DNA of 64,000 nt from Vitreimonas flagellata. Its GTDB lineage: Bacteria; Pseudomonadota; Alphaproteobacteria; Caulobacterales; Aquidulcibacteraceae. Position numbers and translations under genes: made by a program. The notes under the pieces were generated by a model that had not been told where the DNA came from, did not search any database, and saw only the letters and a list, made by a program, of their open reading frames with translations. This document shows, piece by piece, positions 8,132 to 16,023 of this stretch. How positions within the stretch are numbered: the first letter of the stretch is position 1; every line of letters starts with the position of its first letter. The stretch lies in NCBI RefSeq assembly GCF_004634425.1, contig NZ_SBJL01000003.1, positions 434,001-498,000 on the forward strand, read 5' to 3'.

Positions 8132-10097
8132 TCGTTTTCGCAGCCACCAGTTTCACGACATCGCCCATGATTTGGGTGATACGGAAATCCTTGGGCGTGT
8201 AAACGCCGGCAACGCCCATTTGTCGGAGCGCCAGCGCGTCGGCAGGCGGAATAATGCCGCCAACGATAAGTGGAACATTGTCGAGCCCCTCTGCGCGCAT
8301 GAGCCGCACGACCTCTTGCACGAGGTCGAGGTGCGAACCGGAGAGGATGGAGAGGCCGACGGCGTGCGCCTTCTTTTCCTTCGCGGCGTTCACGATTTCG
8401 GCGGGCGTCAGGCGGATGCCTTCGTAAATCGCGTCCATGCCGACGGCGCGGGCGCGCGCGGCGATCTGCTCAGCGCCGTTGGAATGGCCGTCGAGGCCGG
8501 GCTTTCCAACGAGGAAGGTGAGCGTGCGGCCGAGCTTTTCGCTGAGTGCGGCCACGTCTTGCTTCACGGCGTCGATATCTTCGCCGCTGGAATCGATGAC
8601 GACGGCGACGCCGGTGGGGCCGCGATATTCGCCAAAGACGCGGCGCAGCGTCGCCGCCCATTCTCCGGTGGTGACGCCAGCCTTCGCGGCGGCGATGGAC
8701 GCTGGCATGATATTCTTCTCGGCGCGAGCGTCGGCTTCAAGAGTCGCGATGGCTTGTTCGACGGCGCTGGCATTGCGCTGCGCGCGCCAAGCTTTGAGAC
8801 GCGCGATCTGTTCGCCTTCGACGGCGAGGTCCACGGTTTGGATGCTCTTCTCGCCGGCTTCGAGCGGTGAGGGCTCGCCGCTGGTGAAGGCGTTGACGCC
8901 GACGACTTTTTGTTTGCCGGCTTCGATTTGCTCGATGCGGCGGCGATTGGACTCGACCAGTGCGCCTTTCATGTAATCGACATTGGCGACCGCGCCGCCG
9001 CTTGCTTCGAGCTTGGCCAATTCAGCCCGCGCACCTTCGATGAGCTGCGCGACTTTGGCATCGACGACCTTGGAGCCGTCGAACAAGTCTTCGAACTCGA
9101 GCAAGTCCGTTTCGTAGGCGAGCACTTGCTGCATGCGCAGCGACCATTGCTGATCCCACGGACGGGGAAGGCCGAGCGCTTCGTTCCAGGCCGGCAATTG
9201 CACAGCGCGGGCGCGGGCGTTCTTGGAGAGCGTCACGGCGAGCGTTTCGAGCAAGATACGATAGACGTTGTTTTCGGCTTGCTGTTCGGTGAGGCCGAGC
9301 GAATTCACTTGCACGCCATAGCGGAAGCGCAGCGCCTTCTCATCTGTGACGCCATAGCGTTCGCGGCCGATCTCTTCCCAGAGCGCTGTGAAGGCGCGCA
9401 TTTTGCAGAGCTCGGTGACGAAGCGCATGCCGGCATTCACGAAGAACGAGATGCGGCTGAATACGTCTGCAAAACGCTCCGGCGCGATCTCGCCGCGTGC
9501 CTTAACCTCATCGAGAATGGCGATGGCGGCGGCGAGCGCGAAGGCGAGTTCTTGTTCGGGCGTGGCGCCTGCTTCCTGCAAATGGTACGAGCACACGTTC
9601 ATCGGATTCCATTTTGGAATCGTGTCGAGGCTCCATGCGATGGTGTCGGCGGTGAGCTTTAGGCTTGGCGCGGGCGGGAAGATGTACGTGCCGCGCGAGA
9701 GATATTCTTTCAGAATGTCGTTCTGCGTCGTGCCGGTGAGCTTCTTCGGATCGGCGCCTTGCTCTTCCGCGAGCGACACATAAAGCGCAAGCAGCCACGC
9801 GGCCGGCGCGTTGATTGTCATCGACGTGTTCATCTGGTCGAGCGGAATCTGATCGAACAGCGCGCGCATGTCGCCGAGATGCCCGATCGGCACGCCAACC
9901 TTGCCGACTTCGCCGCGCGCCAAGATGTGGTCGCTGTCGTAACCGGTCTGCGTCGGCAGATCGAAGGCGACCGAGAGGCCAGTTTGGCCTTTCGCCAAAT
10001 TGGCGCGGTAGAGCTTGTTGGATTCAGCCGGTGTGGAATGGCCCGCATAGGTGCGGAAAATCCAAGGGCTGTCGGGGGCGTGCTGGAACGCTGTCAT
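8124..10097 (-). CDS. ecm: ethylmalonyl-CoA mutase (MeaA family), cobalamin-dependent
   Basis: This enzyme rearranges (2R)-ethylmalonyl-CoA to (2S)-methylsuccinyl-CoA in the ethylmalonyl-CoA pathway for acetyl-CoA assimilation. The 657-residue single chain has the mutase TIM barrel (FDLPTQTGYDSDH, then MNTSMTINAPAAWLLALY) and a C-terminal B12 domain with lower-axial histidine H538 in DGHSNG (536-541), SILSGSH and VGGIIPP. The form of the TGYDSDH segment and the single-chain length fit MeaA/Ecm rather than the longer methylmalonyl-CoA mutase. I chose ATG 10097 (MTAFQHAPDSPWIFRTYAGH) over 10136. It lies 41 bases after the membrane-protein gene and overlaps the methyltransferase gene. Confidence 0.9.
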   Translation of the reverse strand: MTAFQHAPDSPWIFRTYAGHSTPAESNKLYRANLAKGQTGLSVAFDLPTQTGYDSDHILARGEVGKVGVPIGHLGDMRALFDQIPLDQMNTSMTINAPAAWLLALYVSLAEEQGADPKKLTGTTQNDILKEYLSRGTYIFPPAPSLKLTADTIAWSLDTIPKWNPMNVCSYHLQEAGATPEQELAFALAAAIAILDEVKARGEIAPERFADVFSRISFFVNAGMRFVTELCKMRAFTALWEEIGRERYGVTDEKALRFRYGVQVNSLGLTEQQAENNVYRILLETLAVTLSKNARARAVQLPAWNEALGLPRPWDQQWSLRMQQVLAYETDLLEFEDLFDGSKVVDAKVAQLIEGARAELAKLEASGGAVANVDYMKGALVESNRRRIEQIEAGKQKVVGVNAFTSGEPSPLEAGEKSIQTVDLAVEGEQIARLKAWRAQRNASAVEQAIATLEADARAEKNIMPASIAAAKAGVTTGEWAATLRRVFGEYRGPTGVAVVIDSSGEDIDAVKQDVAALSEKLGRTLTFLVGKPGLDGHSNGAEQIAARARAVGMDAIYEGIRLTPAEIVNAAKEKKAHAVGLSILSGSHLDLVQEVVRLMRAEGLDNVPLIVGGIIPPADALALRQMGVAGVYTPKDFRITQIMGDVVKLVAAKTSA

Positions 10098-10138
10098 GAC
10101 GCGGGCAAGGAAGCATGCGCCGCGCCAAGGCGGCAAGC

Positions 10139-10810
10139 TTAATGTTGCAGTGCAGCAGGCGCCGAAGCGTCGCGGTGGCGCTGCCAGAGCTCGAACGTCG
10201 CGCTCTGCAAATCTTCAAACCTCAGCCGCGAGCCATGCACGCCGATGGTGTAGCGCGATTGGGCAGCCCGTGGCGCGCGCGAGAGATCCACGTCGAAGGC
10301 GATAAAGGGCTGACCAGCAATCGTGCCGCTGCTGACGCCGCCGATGTCGCGCCAAGCGAGCGACCAGGCGCGCGCGCCAAATGTGCGCACGCCCTCCTGG
10401 TCGATGCGCGCGAGCGGTTTGTCGGTGATCACGCGCCACAGGATGAAGAGGCCGCCGAAACCAAAGAATACGACGCCCAAATAGCCTGCGATCGAAACCA
10501 CAGGGCGATTGTCCGCTGCGGCAAGCGGGGCCAAGAGCGCGCAGCCGGCCGCCATGCCGATGGCCGCGATGGCCATGCCGGTCAGTTGAATGCGATCGGG
10601 CTGGATTGTCAGGCCGCCTTCGCTGTCCAGCGCCGCGCGCTGATGCGGCACGAATTGCATCAGGCCGACAAGCGCGCAGGCGCCGAAGAAAATGGTGGCG
10701 CCTAGGGCCATCACCCGATCTTCTGGATCGCCTTCGATCAACAAGAAGACGCCGATGGCGACGAAGGCGAGACTGATAAGCGTCAGCCCAATATCCTTGC
10801 CCTTCGCCAT
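10139..10810 (-). CDS. hypothetical membrane protein between sdaA and ecm
   Basis: The 223-residue protein begins with two hydrophobic helices (~6-24 and 32-52), has a second pair near residues 75-125, and ends in a soluble domain (~130-223) of PH-like character: KPLARIDQEGVRTFGARAWSLAWRDIGGVSSG then FEDLQSATFELWQRHRD. This resembles the STM3941-type small membrane proteins; function unknown. ATG 10810 shares its A with the sdaA stop (TGATG), implying translational coupling, and is preferred to the GTG at 10816. Confidence 0.7.
   Translation of the reverse strand: MAKGKDIGLTLISLAFVAIGVFLLIEGDPEDRVMALGATIFFGACALVGLMQFVPHQRAALDSEGGLTIQPDRIQLTGMAIAAIGMAAGCALLAPLAAADNRPVVSIAGYLGVVFFGFGGLFILWRVITDKPLARIDQEGVRTFGARAWSLAWRDIGGVSSGTIAGQPFIAFDVDLSRAPRAAQSRYTIGVHGSRLRFEDLQSATFELWQRHRDASAPAALQH
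10142..10157 (-). promoter_or_regulatory. candidate operator upstream of ecm (TGCAGCA type)
   Basis: ATGTTGCAGTGCAGCA on the plus strand lies 45-60 bases upstream of the ecm start, inside the last codons of the preceding gene. It matches the site before ccr at 12 of 16 positions. TGC-rich motifs of this kind are associated, from memory, with the polyhydroxybutyrate regulator PhaR. Because it is also protein-coding here, the match could be coincidental. Confidence 0.35.
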
Positions 10811-12183
10811 CAGCACTCCACCACATTCACGGCCAAGCCGCCTTGGCTGGTTTCTTTGTACTTCGACGACATATCGAGGCCGGTTTGGCGCATGGTTTCG
10901 ATGACTTGGTCAAGCGACACTTTGGTGGCGCCGGTGGTGTGGAGCGCGAGGCGCGCGGCGTTGACGGCCTTCACGGCGCCGATGGCGTTGCGCTCGATGC
11001 AGGGGATTTGCACGAGGCCGCCGACGGGATCGCAGGTGAGGCCAAGATTGTGCTCCATGCCGATCTCGGCGGCGTTGGCGACTTGTTGTGGCGTGCCGCC
11101 CCATACAGCGGCGAGGCCGGCCGCCGCCATGGAGCACGCAACGCCGACTTCGCCTTGGCAACCCATCTCTGCGCCGGAGATAGAGGCGCGCTGTTTGTAG
11201 AGCAGGCCGACGCCGCCGGCCGTGAGCAGAAACGCGCGCGTCTTCGAGGCAACGTCGCCTTCGCTGCAATAATGGCGCAGCACCGCAGGGATAATGCCGG
11301 CCGCGCCATTGGTGGGGGCGGTGACGACCTGGCCGCCAGCGGCGTTTTCTTCGTTCACGGCCATCGCATAGACGTTGAGCCAATCGAACAGACGTTCCGG
11401 CTCATTGGCCGCGCCCGCGCCGCTCATTTTGCGCCAAAGTTCAGGTGCGCGGCGTTGCACTTTCAGGCCGCCGGGGAGTTCGCCGGTGCGCTGCAGGCCG
11501 CGTTCGATACACGCGCGCATGACGTCGCCGGTGCGATCAAGCTTGGCTTCCGTCTCGCTGCGCGGGCGCATCGCATCTTCATTGGCGAGGATAATGTCGG
11601 CGACGCTGACGTTTCCGCGCTCGCAAGCTTCGAGCAATTCGGCGGCGGAGCCGAACGGATGCGGCACGATGATGCGCGAGGGGATGATGTCGCCGTCGAG
11701 GGGCGTTTCGAGTTGGCGGCGTGTGGCGATGAAGCCGCCGCCCGTCGAATAATATTCCTCGCTCGCGAGCACGGCGCCGTCGCCAGAGTAAGCGGTGAGC
11801 TTCATGCCGTTGGGGTGGAGCTTCGGCATCAGGTCGTACGCGAAGACGATGTCTTGCGCGGGATCGAAGGCGATCACGCGGCCGGTGGGCATATGAATGT
11901 GCTTCTCGGCGTGCACGTGCGCGACGATGTGATCGGCGTGTGCGGGATCGAGCGTCTCTGGCTCTAAGCCGGCAAGACCGAGGATCACGGCCTTGGGCGT
12001 CGCGTGGCCTGCGCCGGTAAGCGCGAGCGAGCCTTGGAGCTCAACGACGATGCGGTGCGTTGCGGCGAGCGCACGCGCGCGTTCGAGATTATCGACGAAG
12101 CGCTTGGCGATGCGGATCGGGCCGATGGTGTGCGAACTCGATGGGCCGATGCCGATGCGAAAAAGGTCCAGAACGGAAAGCAT
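10810..12183 (-). CDS. sdaA: L-serine ammonia-lyase, iron-sulphur, single-chain
   Basis: Deaminates L-serine to pyruvate and ammonia in the cytoplasm using a [4Fe-4S] cluster. The 457-residue chain has the beta domain first ([22 protein letters not shown]) and the alpha domain after residue ~185, with [15 protein letters not shown] and the cluster cysteines in [24 protein letters not shown] and QIPCIERNA. It is the first gene of a minus-strand unit continuing into a membrane protein, ecm and a methyltransferase, and is divergent from ccr. Co-transcription with ecm suggests a link to C2/C3 assimilation, which is inference. Confidence 0.95.
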   Translation of the reverse strand: MLSVLDLFRIGIGPSSSHTIGPIRIAKRFVDNLERARALAATHRIVVELQGSLALTGAGHATPKAVILGLAGLEPETLDPAHADHIVAHVHAEKHIHMPTGRVIAFDPAQDIVFAYDLMPKLHPNGMKLTAYSGDGAVLASEEYYSTGGGFIATRRQLETPLDGDIIPSRIIVPHPFGSAAELLEACERGNVSVADIILANEDAMRPRSETEAKLDRTGDVMRACIERGLQRTGELPGGLKVQRRAPELWRKMSGAGAANEPERLFDWLNVYAMAVNEENAAGGQVVTAPTNGAAGIIPAVLRHYCSEGDVASKTRAFLLTAGGVGLLYKQRASISGAEMGCQGEVGVACSMAAAGLAAVWGGTPQQVANAAEIGMEHNLGLTCDPVGGLVQIPCIERNAIGAVKAVNAARLALHTTGATKVSLDQVIETMRQTGLDMSSKYKETSQGGLAVNVVEC

Positions 12184-12333
12184 GTGTTTTGGTTATTTCC
12201 CGAACGCGCGGTCGGCGCTGGCGGTGCTTACACGCGCGCGTTGGCAACCGCCATCTCGCTTTACGCTAGGAAACCGCTGTCGCGGCGCCGCTTGGCGCGC
12301 CAGGGCATTGACGACCTGCCTAAAAGATGTCCC

Positions 12334-12352
12334 ATTGTGCGCTGCAGCATAA
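12334..12352 (+). promoter_or_regulatory. candidate operator upstream of ccr (TGCAGCA type)
   Basis: ATTGTGCGCTGCAGCATAA ends 15 bases before the ccr ATG. It contains a CTGCAG palindrome and the TGCAGCA core found upstream of ecm. From memory it resembles the TGC-rich targets of alphaproteobacterial PhaR, the sensor of polyhydroxybutyrate, whose precursor pool overlaps the Ccr substrate. A TTGACG hexamer at 12308-12313 may be the -35 element, but no good -10 at standard spacing is seen. Confidence 0.4.
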
Positions 12353-12367
12353 CTTTGAGAGCGCGTC

Positions 12368-13639
12368 ATGGCCCAGCCGAACCTGAAAGCCGTCAAGGAT
12401 TTGTACGAGATCGGGGAAATCCCGCCGCAATTCCACGTCCCCAAGACCATGTGGGCGTGGGCGATCCGCAAGGAGCGGCACGGCCGCCCGGCGACCGCGA
12501 TGCAGCTTGAGCAAGTCCCAGTGCCGACGATCGGCGAGGACGAGGTGCTCGTGCTCGTGATGGCGGCGGGCGTGAATTACAACGGCGTGTGGGCGGCGCT
12601 TGGTGAGCCGCTTTCGCCGCTCGATGGGCACAAGCAGCCCTACCACGTGGCGGGCTCTGACGCGTCGGGCATCGTCTGGGCCGTGGGCGCCAAGGTGAAG
12701 CGCTGGAAGCCGGGCGACGAAGTCGTCATCCATTGTAACCAGGACGATGGCGACGACGAGGAATGTAATGGCGGCGACCCGATGTTCTCGCCGACGCAAA
12801 AGATTTGGGGTTACGAGACCTCCGACGGTTCATTCGCGCAATTCTGCAAAGTGCAGGCGCGCCAGCTGATGCACCGCCCGCAGCATCTCACATGGGAAGA
12901 GGCGGCTTGCTACACGCTGACGCTGGCGACGGCGTATCGCATGCTGTTCGGCTGGCGTCCGAACGTGCTGCGTCCGGGCCAAAACGTGCTGGTGTGGGGC
13001 GCCTCGGGCGGCCTCGGCGTGTTCGCGACGCAGCTTTGCGCGGTCAGCGGCGCGCACGCGATCGGCGTCGTCTCCGATGAGAGCAAGAAGGACTACGTGC
13101 TCTCGATGGGCGCGAAGGCCGTGCTTAACCGTAAAGATTTCAATTGCTGGGGCCAGTTGCCGAAGGTGAACGGCGAGGGCTTCCAAGACTATATGAAAGA
13201 GGTGGCGAAGTTCGGCAAAGCCGTGCGCGCCATCACCGGCGGCAAAGATCCAGACATCGTGTTCGAGCATCCGGGCGAACAGACCTTCCCGGTCTCGGTC
13301 CGCATCGTGAAGCGCGGCGGCATGGTCGTGATCTGCGCCGGCACCACAGGCTACAATCTGACCATGGATGCGCGTTACCTCTGGATGCACCAAAAGCGCG
13401 TCCAAGGTTCGCACTTCGCACACCTCTATCACGCATCCCAAGCCAACCAGCTGGTGATCGATCGCCGGATCGATCCGGCGATGTCGGAAGTGTTCGCCTG
13501 GGATAAGATCCCCGACGCGCACGAGAAGATGCTCGATAACAAGCACGCGCCGGGCAACATGGCCGTGTTGGTGAATGCGCAACGCTCGGGCCTGCGCACG
13601 TGGGAAGACGCGCTTGAGCTCAGCAACGCGCGCAGCTGA
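12368..13639 (+). CDS. ccr: crotonyl-CoA carboxylase/reductase
   Basis: Reductively carboxylates crotonyl-CoA with CO2 and NADPH to (2S)-ethylmalonyl-CoA, the defining step of the ethylmalonyl-CoA pathway. The 423-residue medium-chain dehydrogenase/reductase has the family's N-terminus (LYEIGEIPPQFHVPKTMWAWAIR), NYNGVWAALGEP near residue 75, the NADPH-binding GASGGLG at ~210-216, and VFEHPGEQTFPVSV. The Ccr-specific insert with HCNQDDGDDEECNGGDPMFS is present. It is monocistronic on the plus strand, facing away from sdaA-ecm, and a TGCAGCA-type motif lies just upstream. Its presence implies the organism grows on acetate-level substrates without needing isocitrate lyase. Confidence 0.95.
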   Translation: MAQPNLKAVKDLYEIGEIPPQFHVPKTMWAWAIRKERHGRPATAMQLEQVPVPTIGEDEVLVLVMAAGVNYNGVWAALGEPLSPLDGHKQPYHVAGSDASGIVWAVGAKVKRWKPGDEVVIHCNQDDGDDEECNGGDPMFSPTQKIWGYETSDGSFAQFCKVQARQLMHRPQHLTWEEAACYTLTLATAYRMLFGWRPNVLRPGQNVLVWGASGGLGVFATQLCAVSGAHAIGVVSDESKKDYVLSMGAKAVLNRKDFNCWGQLPKVNGEGFQDYMKEVAKFGKAVRAITGGKDPDIVFEHPGEQTFPVSVRIVKRGGMVVICAGTTGYNLTMDARYLWMHQKRVQGSHFAHLYHASQANQLVIDRRIDPAMSEVFAWDKIPDAHEKMLDNKHAPGNMAVLVNAQRSGLRTWEDALELSNARS

Positions 13640-13699
13640 TTGCGCGAGGTCAATGCCGGGCAGGCGTGAGGAGCGCTCCTTAACCACAAGGAGGCTCCC

Positions 13700-14155
13700 A
13701 TGCTTAGCGAGGCGCAGCGCGACCTTATTATCTCGATTATCGAGGAAGCGCCCGATCTGACGATTGCGACGCTGCGCGCCGACGGCTGGCCGCAGGCGAA
13801 TGTCGTGAGCTTCGCCAGCGATGGGCTGGCGCTTTACTTTGGCGGCAACGCCAAAAGCCAGAAGGCTGAGAACATCGCGCGGGATGATCGGGTCTCCGTC
13901 GCCCTGACCTGTCCTTATGATGATGATTGGGACACGATCCGTGGTCTCTCCATCGGCGGCCGTGCGCGGCGGGTGACCGACGCGGACGAACTGGCCAAGG
14001 TCGGTGCGCTCATGATGAAGAAGTTTCCGCAGATCGCGAAGTTCGTGGCGTTCGGGGCGGAGATGGATATGGCGATCTTCCGCATCGACGCCGAGTTGAT
14101 CTCGCTGCTCGATTACACGAAGGGCTTCGGCCACGTGGAGCTGCTGACGGTCTAG
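13700..14155 (+). CDS. pyridoxamine 5'-phosphate oxidase-fold flavin-binding protein
   Basis: The 151-residue protein has the PNPOx-like split barrel: TIATLRADGWPQANVVSFASDGLALYFG, then AKSQKAENIARDDRVSVALT, a typical FMN- or F420-binding half-barrel. A specific substrate cannot be named; relatives act as general stress proteins or flavin reductases. A strong ribosome site (AAGGAGG) precedes the ATG. It is separate from ccr (60 bases). Confidence 0.85.
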   Translation: MLSEAQRDLIISIIEEAPDLTIATLRADGWPQANVVSFASDGLALYFGGNAKSQKAENIARDDRVSVALTCPYDDDWDTIRGLSIGGRARRVTDADELAKVGALMMKKFPQIAKFVAFGAEMDMAIFRIDAELISLLDYTKGFGHVELLTV

Positions 14156-14318
14156 GTGGCTGGTTAAAGCGCCTAAACGATACATTTGCTCCTGTTTGCG
14201 TTTTGGGGCATCGGCGCAACTCGCGTGTGGCGCGGCTTTTGTTCCGTTTTGAGGCGCGTAGTGCGGCGCCGCACCTGCAAAGCGCCCTCCGAGCTTACTG
14301 AAAAGCCAGGAGAAGAAC

Positions 14319-15248
14319 GTGGGTCTCGCGAAGAAGATTTTGGCGACCGCCGCTGTGCTCAGCGTCGTCGCTTTTGCCCCGGCGGCGTCCGCCGGCGGCA
14401 CGCATGGTGGCTGCGGCTACAATTGCAGCGGCGGCAATGGCGGCGCTAACGCCGAAGCCAACGCTTACGCGCAAGGCGGCAATGCGACGAACAACAATTC
14501 GGTTCGCAACGACAATTGGAACCAGAACGAAAATCAGAACCAGAACTGGAACAACAACGAGAACCAGAACTGGAACGACAATCGTAACGAAAACTGGAAC
14601 CAGAACGAAAACCGCAACACCAATACCAACAACAACGCCAACACGAACAACAACGCGAACGTGAACGCGAACTCGGCGCATGCGTCGAACTCGAACACGA
14701 ACAACGCGTCGAACTCGAACACCGTGACCGCCAATGGCGGCTCGGCGACGGCGTCGAACAGCAACACGAACAGCGCTGACAATTCGAACTCGAACAATTC
14801 GAGCCAGACGGTCAACGTCAACAACAACACGCCGCGCGATCCGGTGAACACGGCCTACGCCGCTGGCCTCACCGCAGGCGAAGACACCTGCATGGGTTCG
14901 AGCTCGTTCGGCGCCCAAGCCGTGACCTTCGGTCTTTCAGTCGGCACCACGTGGCGCGACCAGAACTGCCAACGCCTGAAGAACTCGCGTCAACTCGTCG
15001 CCCTCGGCTATCACAGCGCCGCGACCGCTCTGATGTGCGTGGACGAAGACGTCCGCAACGCGATGCAACAAGCCGGCACGCCGTGCCCGACGGGTGGCTC
15101 GCAACCGGTCGCCGCTGTGGTTCCGGCTCCGGTCGTGGTCGCTGCTGCTCCGGAAGCCGCTCCGGCCCCGGTCGTTGTCGAAGAGCCGGCGCCTGCGCCG
15201 CGCCCGCGTCGCCCGCGCCGCATCTTCTACGGCGAAAAGTCGAACTAA
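14319..15248 (+). CDS. secreted asparagine-ladder repeat protein
   Basis: GTG start with AGGAG 8-12 bases before it. Residues 1-25 are a signal peptide ending ASA. Residues 57-170 are 46% asparagine (52 of 114); from N64 to N118 every even residue is Asn, 28 in a row, with Trp at 67, 77, 85 and 93 and Gln/Glu/Asp/Arg between them. After Gly140-Gly141 the Asn positions switch to odd. Residues ~180-258 form a compact domain with Cys 191, 217, 240 and 256, a module I have seen in other proteobacterial secreted proteins. The tail is Pro/Ala-rich then basic (PRPRRPRR). Alternating side chains suggest a beta-strand stack with one all-Asn face, i.e. a fibre or surface-layer component. Function unknown. 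Confidence 0.8.
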   Translation: MGLAKKILATAAVLSVVAFAPAASAGGTHGGCGYNCSGGNGGANAEANAYAQGGNATNNNSVRNDNWNQNENQNQNWNNNENQNWNDNRNENWNQNENRNTNTNNNANTNNNANVNANSAHASNSNTNNASNSNTVTANGGSATASNSNTNSADNSNSNNSSQTVNVNNNTPRDPVNTAYAAGLTAGEDTCMGSSSFGAQAVTFGLSVGTTWRDQNCQRLKNSRQLVALGYHSAATALMCVDEDVRNAMQQAGTPCPTGGSQPVAAVVPAPVVVAAAPEAAPAPVVVEEPAPAPRPRRPRRIFYGEKSN

Positions 15249-15271
15249 GCCCTGGGAGTGAAGACCCACGA

Positions 15272-15303
15272 AGCGGCCCTGGAAACAGGGCCGCTTTTCG
15301 TTT
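15272..15303 (+). terminator. Rho-independent terminator after the Asn-ladder gene
   Basis: AGCGGCCCTG, GAAA tetraloop, CAGGGCCGCT, then TTTCGTTT. The ten-pair stem closed by a GNRA tetraloop and followed by a broken U-tract is a standard intrinsic terminator, 24 bases after the stop at 15248. Confidence 0.9.
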
Positions 15304-15330
15304 GCGCGTGCGCCGGGCATAAGCGCGCCC

Positions 15331-15951
15331 ATGTTGCGTATTCTCGGCCGCGTCACCTCGATCAATGTCCGCAAAGTGTTGTGGGCGGCGGATGAACTAG
15401 GCTTGACCTATACGCGCGAAGATTGGGGCTTGCCGCTCCGCGATCCGAACACGCCGGAGTTTCGTGCGCTCAATCCCAACGCCCAAGTGCCCGTCATCAT
15501 CGACGGCGATTTCGTGCTCTGGGAGAGCCACGCGATTTTGCGCTATTGGGCCGAGCGTGAGGCCTCGCCGCTTTTGCCGTCTGACGCGCAAGCGCGGGCG
15601 CGCGTCGAGCAATGGTTGGGCTGGCAGGCGAGCGATCTCAACATTGCCTGGCGCTACGCGGTGGCCGCGCGCGTGCGCAAGCTTGCCGGCTATGAGGACG
15701 AAGCGCGGATCGCTGAATCTCTGCAAGAATGGACCGTGAAGATGCGCCTGCTTGAAGCGCAGCTTGGTCAGACAGGCGCCTATGTGGCCGGCGCTGATTT
15801 CTCGCTGGCGGACATCGCGCTCGGCCTCTCCGTGCACCGCTGGTTCGGCGGCGATTTCGCGCGCCCGGACTTGCCGCACGTGAGCGCCTATTACGAACGC
15901 GTGCGGTCGCGGCCTGCGGCTCTGCCGCACTTTGACGCCGCGACACCGTAA
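15331..15951 (+). CDS. glutathione S-transferase family protein
   Basis: The 206-residue protein has the GST thioredoxin-like N-domain (RVTSINVRKVLWAADELGLTYTREDWG), the cis-proline and glutathione-binding segment (NAQVPVIIDGDFVLWESHAILRYWA, with the E-S pair), and an all-helical C-domain containing YVAGADFSLADIALG, the N-capping box of the family. It probably conjugates or binds glutathione in the cytoplasm. It stands alone after the terminator of the preceding gene. Confidence 0.92.
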   Translation: MLRILGRVTSINVRKVLWAADELGLTYTREDWGLPLRDPNTPEFRALNPNAQVPVIIDGDFVLWESHAILRYWAEREASPLLPSDAQARARVEQWLGWQASDLNIAWRYAVAARVRKLAGYEDEARIAESLQEWTVKMRLLEAQLGQTGAYVAGADFSLADIALGLSVHRWFGGDFARPDLPHVSAYYERVRSRPAALPHFDAATP

Positions 15952-16023
15952 TCGGCGCCCTCCAGCGTTGACGCGGGCGCCGGCCGGGGCGCTAAATGCC
16001 TGAAAGATGGCGGGGGACGCTTC

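Noticed and set aside
12308-12338. TTGACG followed by CATTGT as a ccr promoter
   Set aside because: Spacer of 19 bases and a poor -10 hexamer; not strong enough to list as a promoter.
12830-14401. A 523-codon open frame on the minus strand, opposite ccr and the next genes
   Set aside because: It is antisense to strongly supported genes and has the Arg/His/Ala-rich composition that high third-position GC produces on the opposite strand; no start signal.
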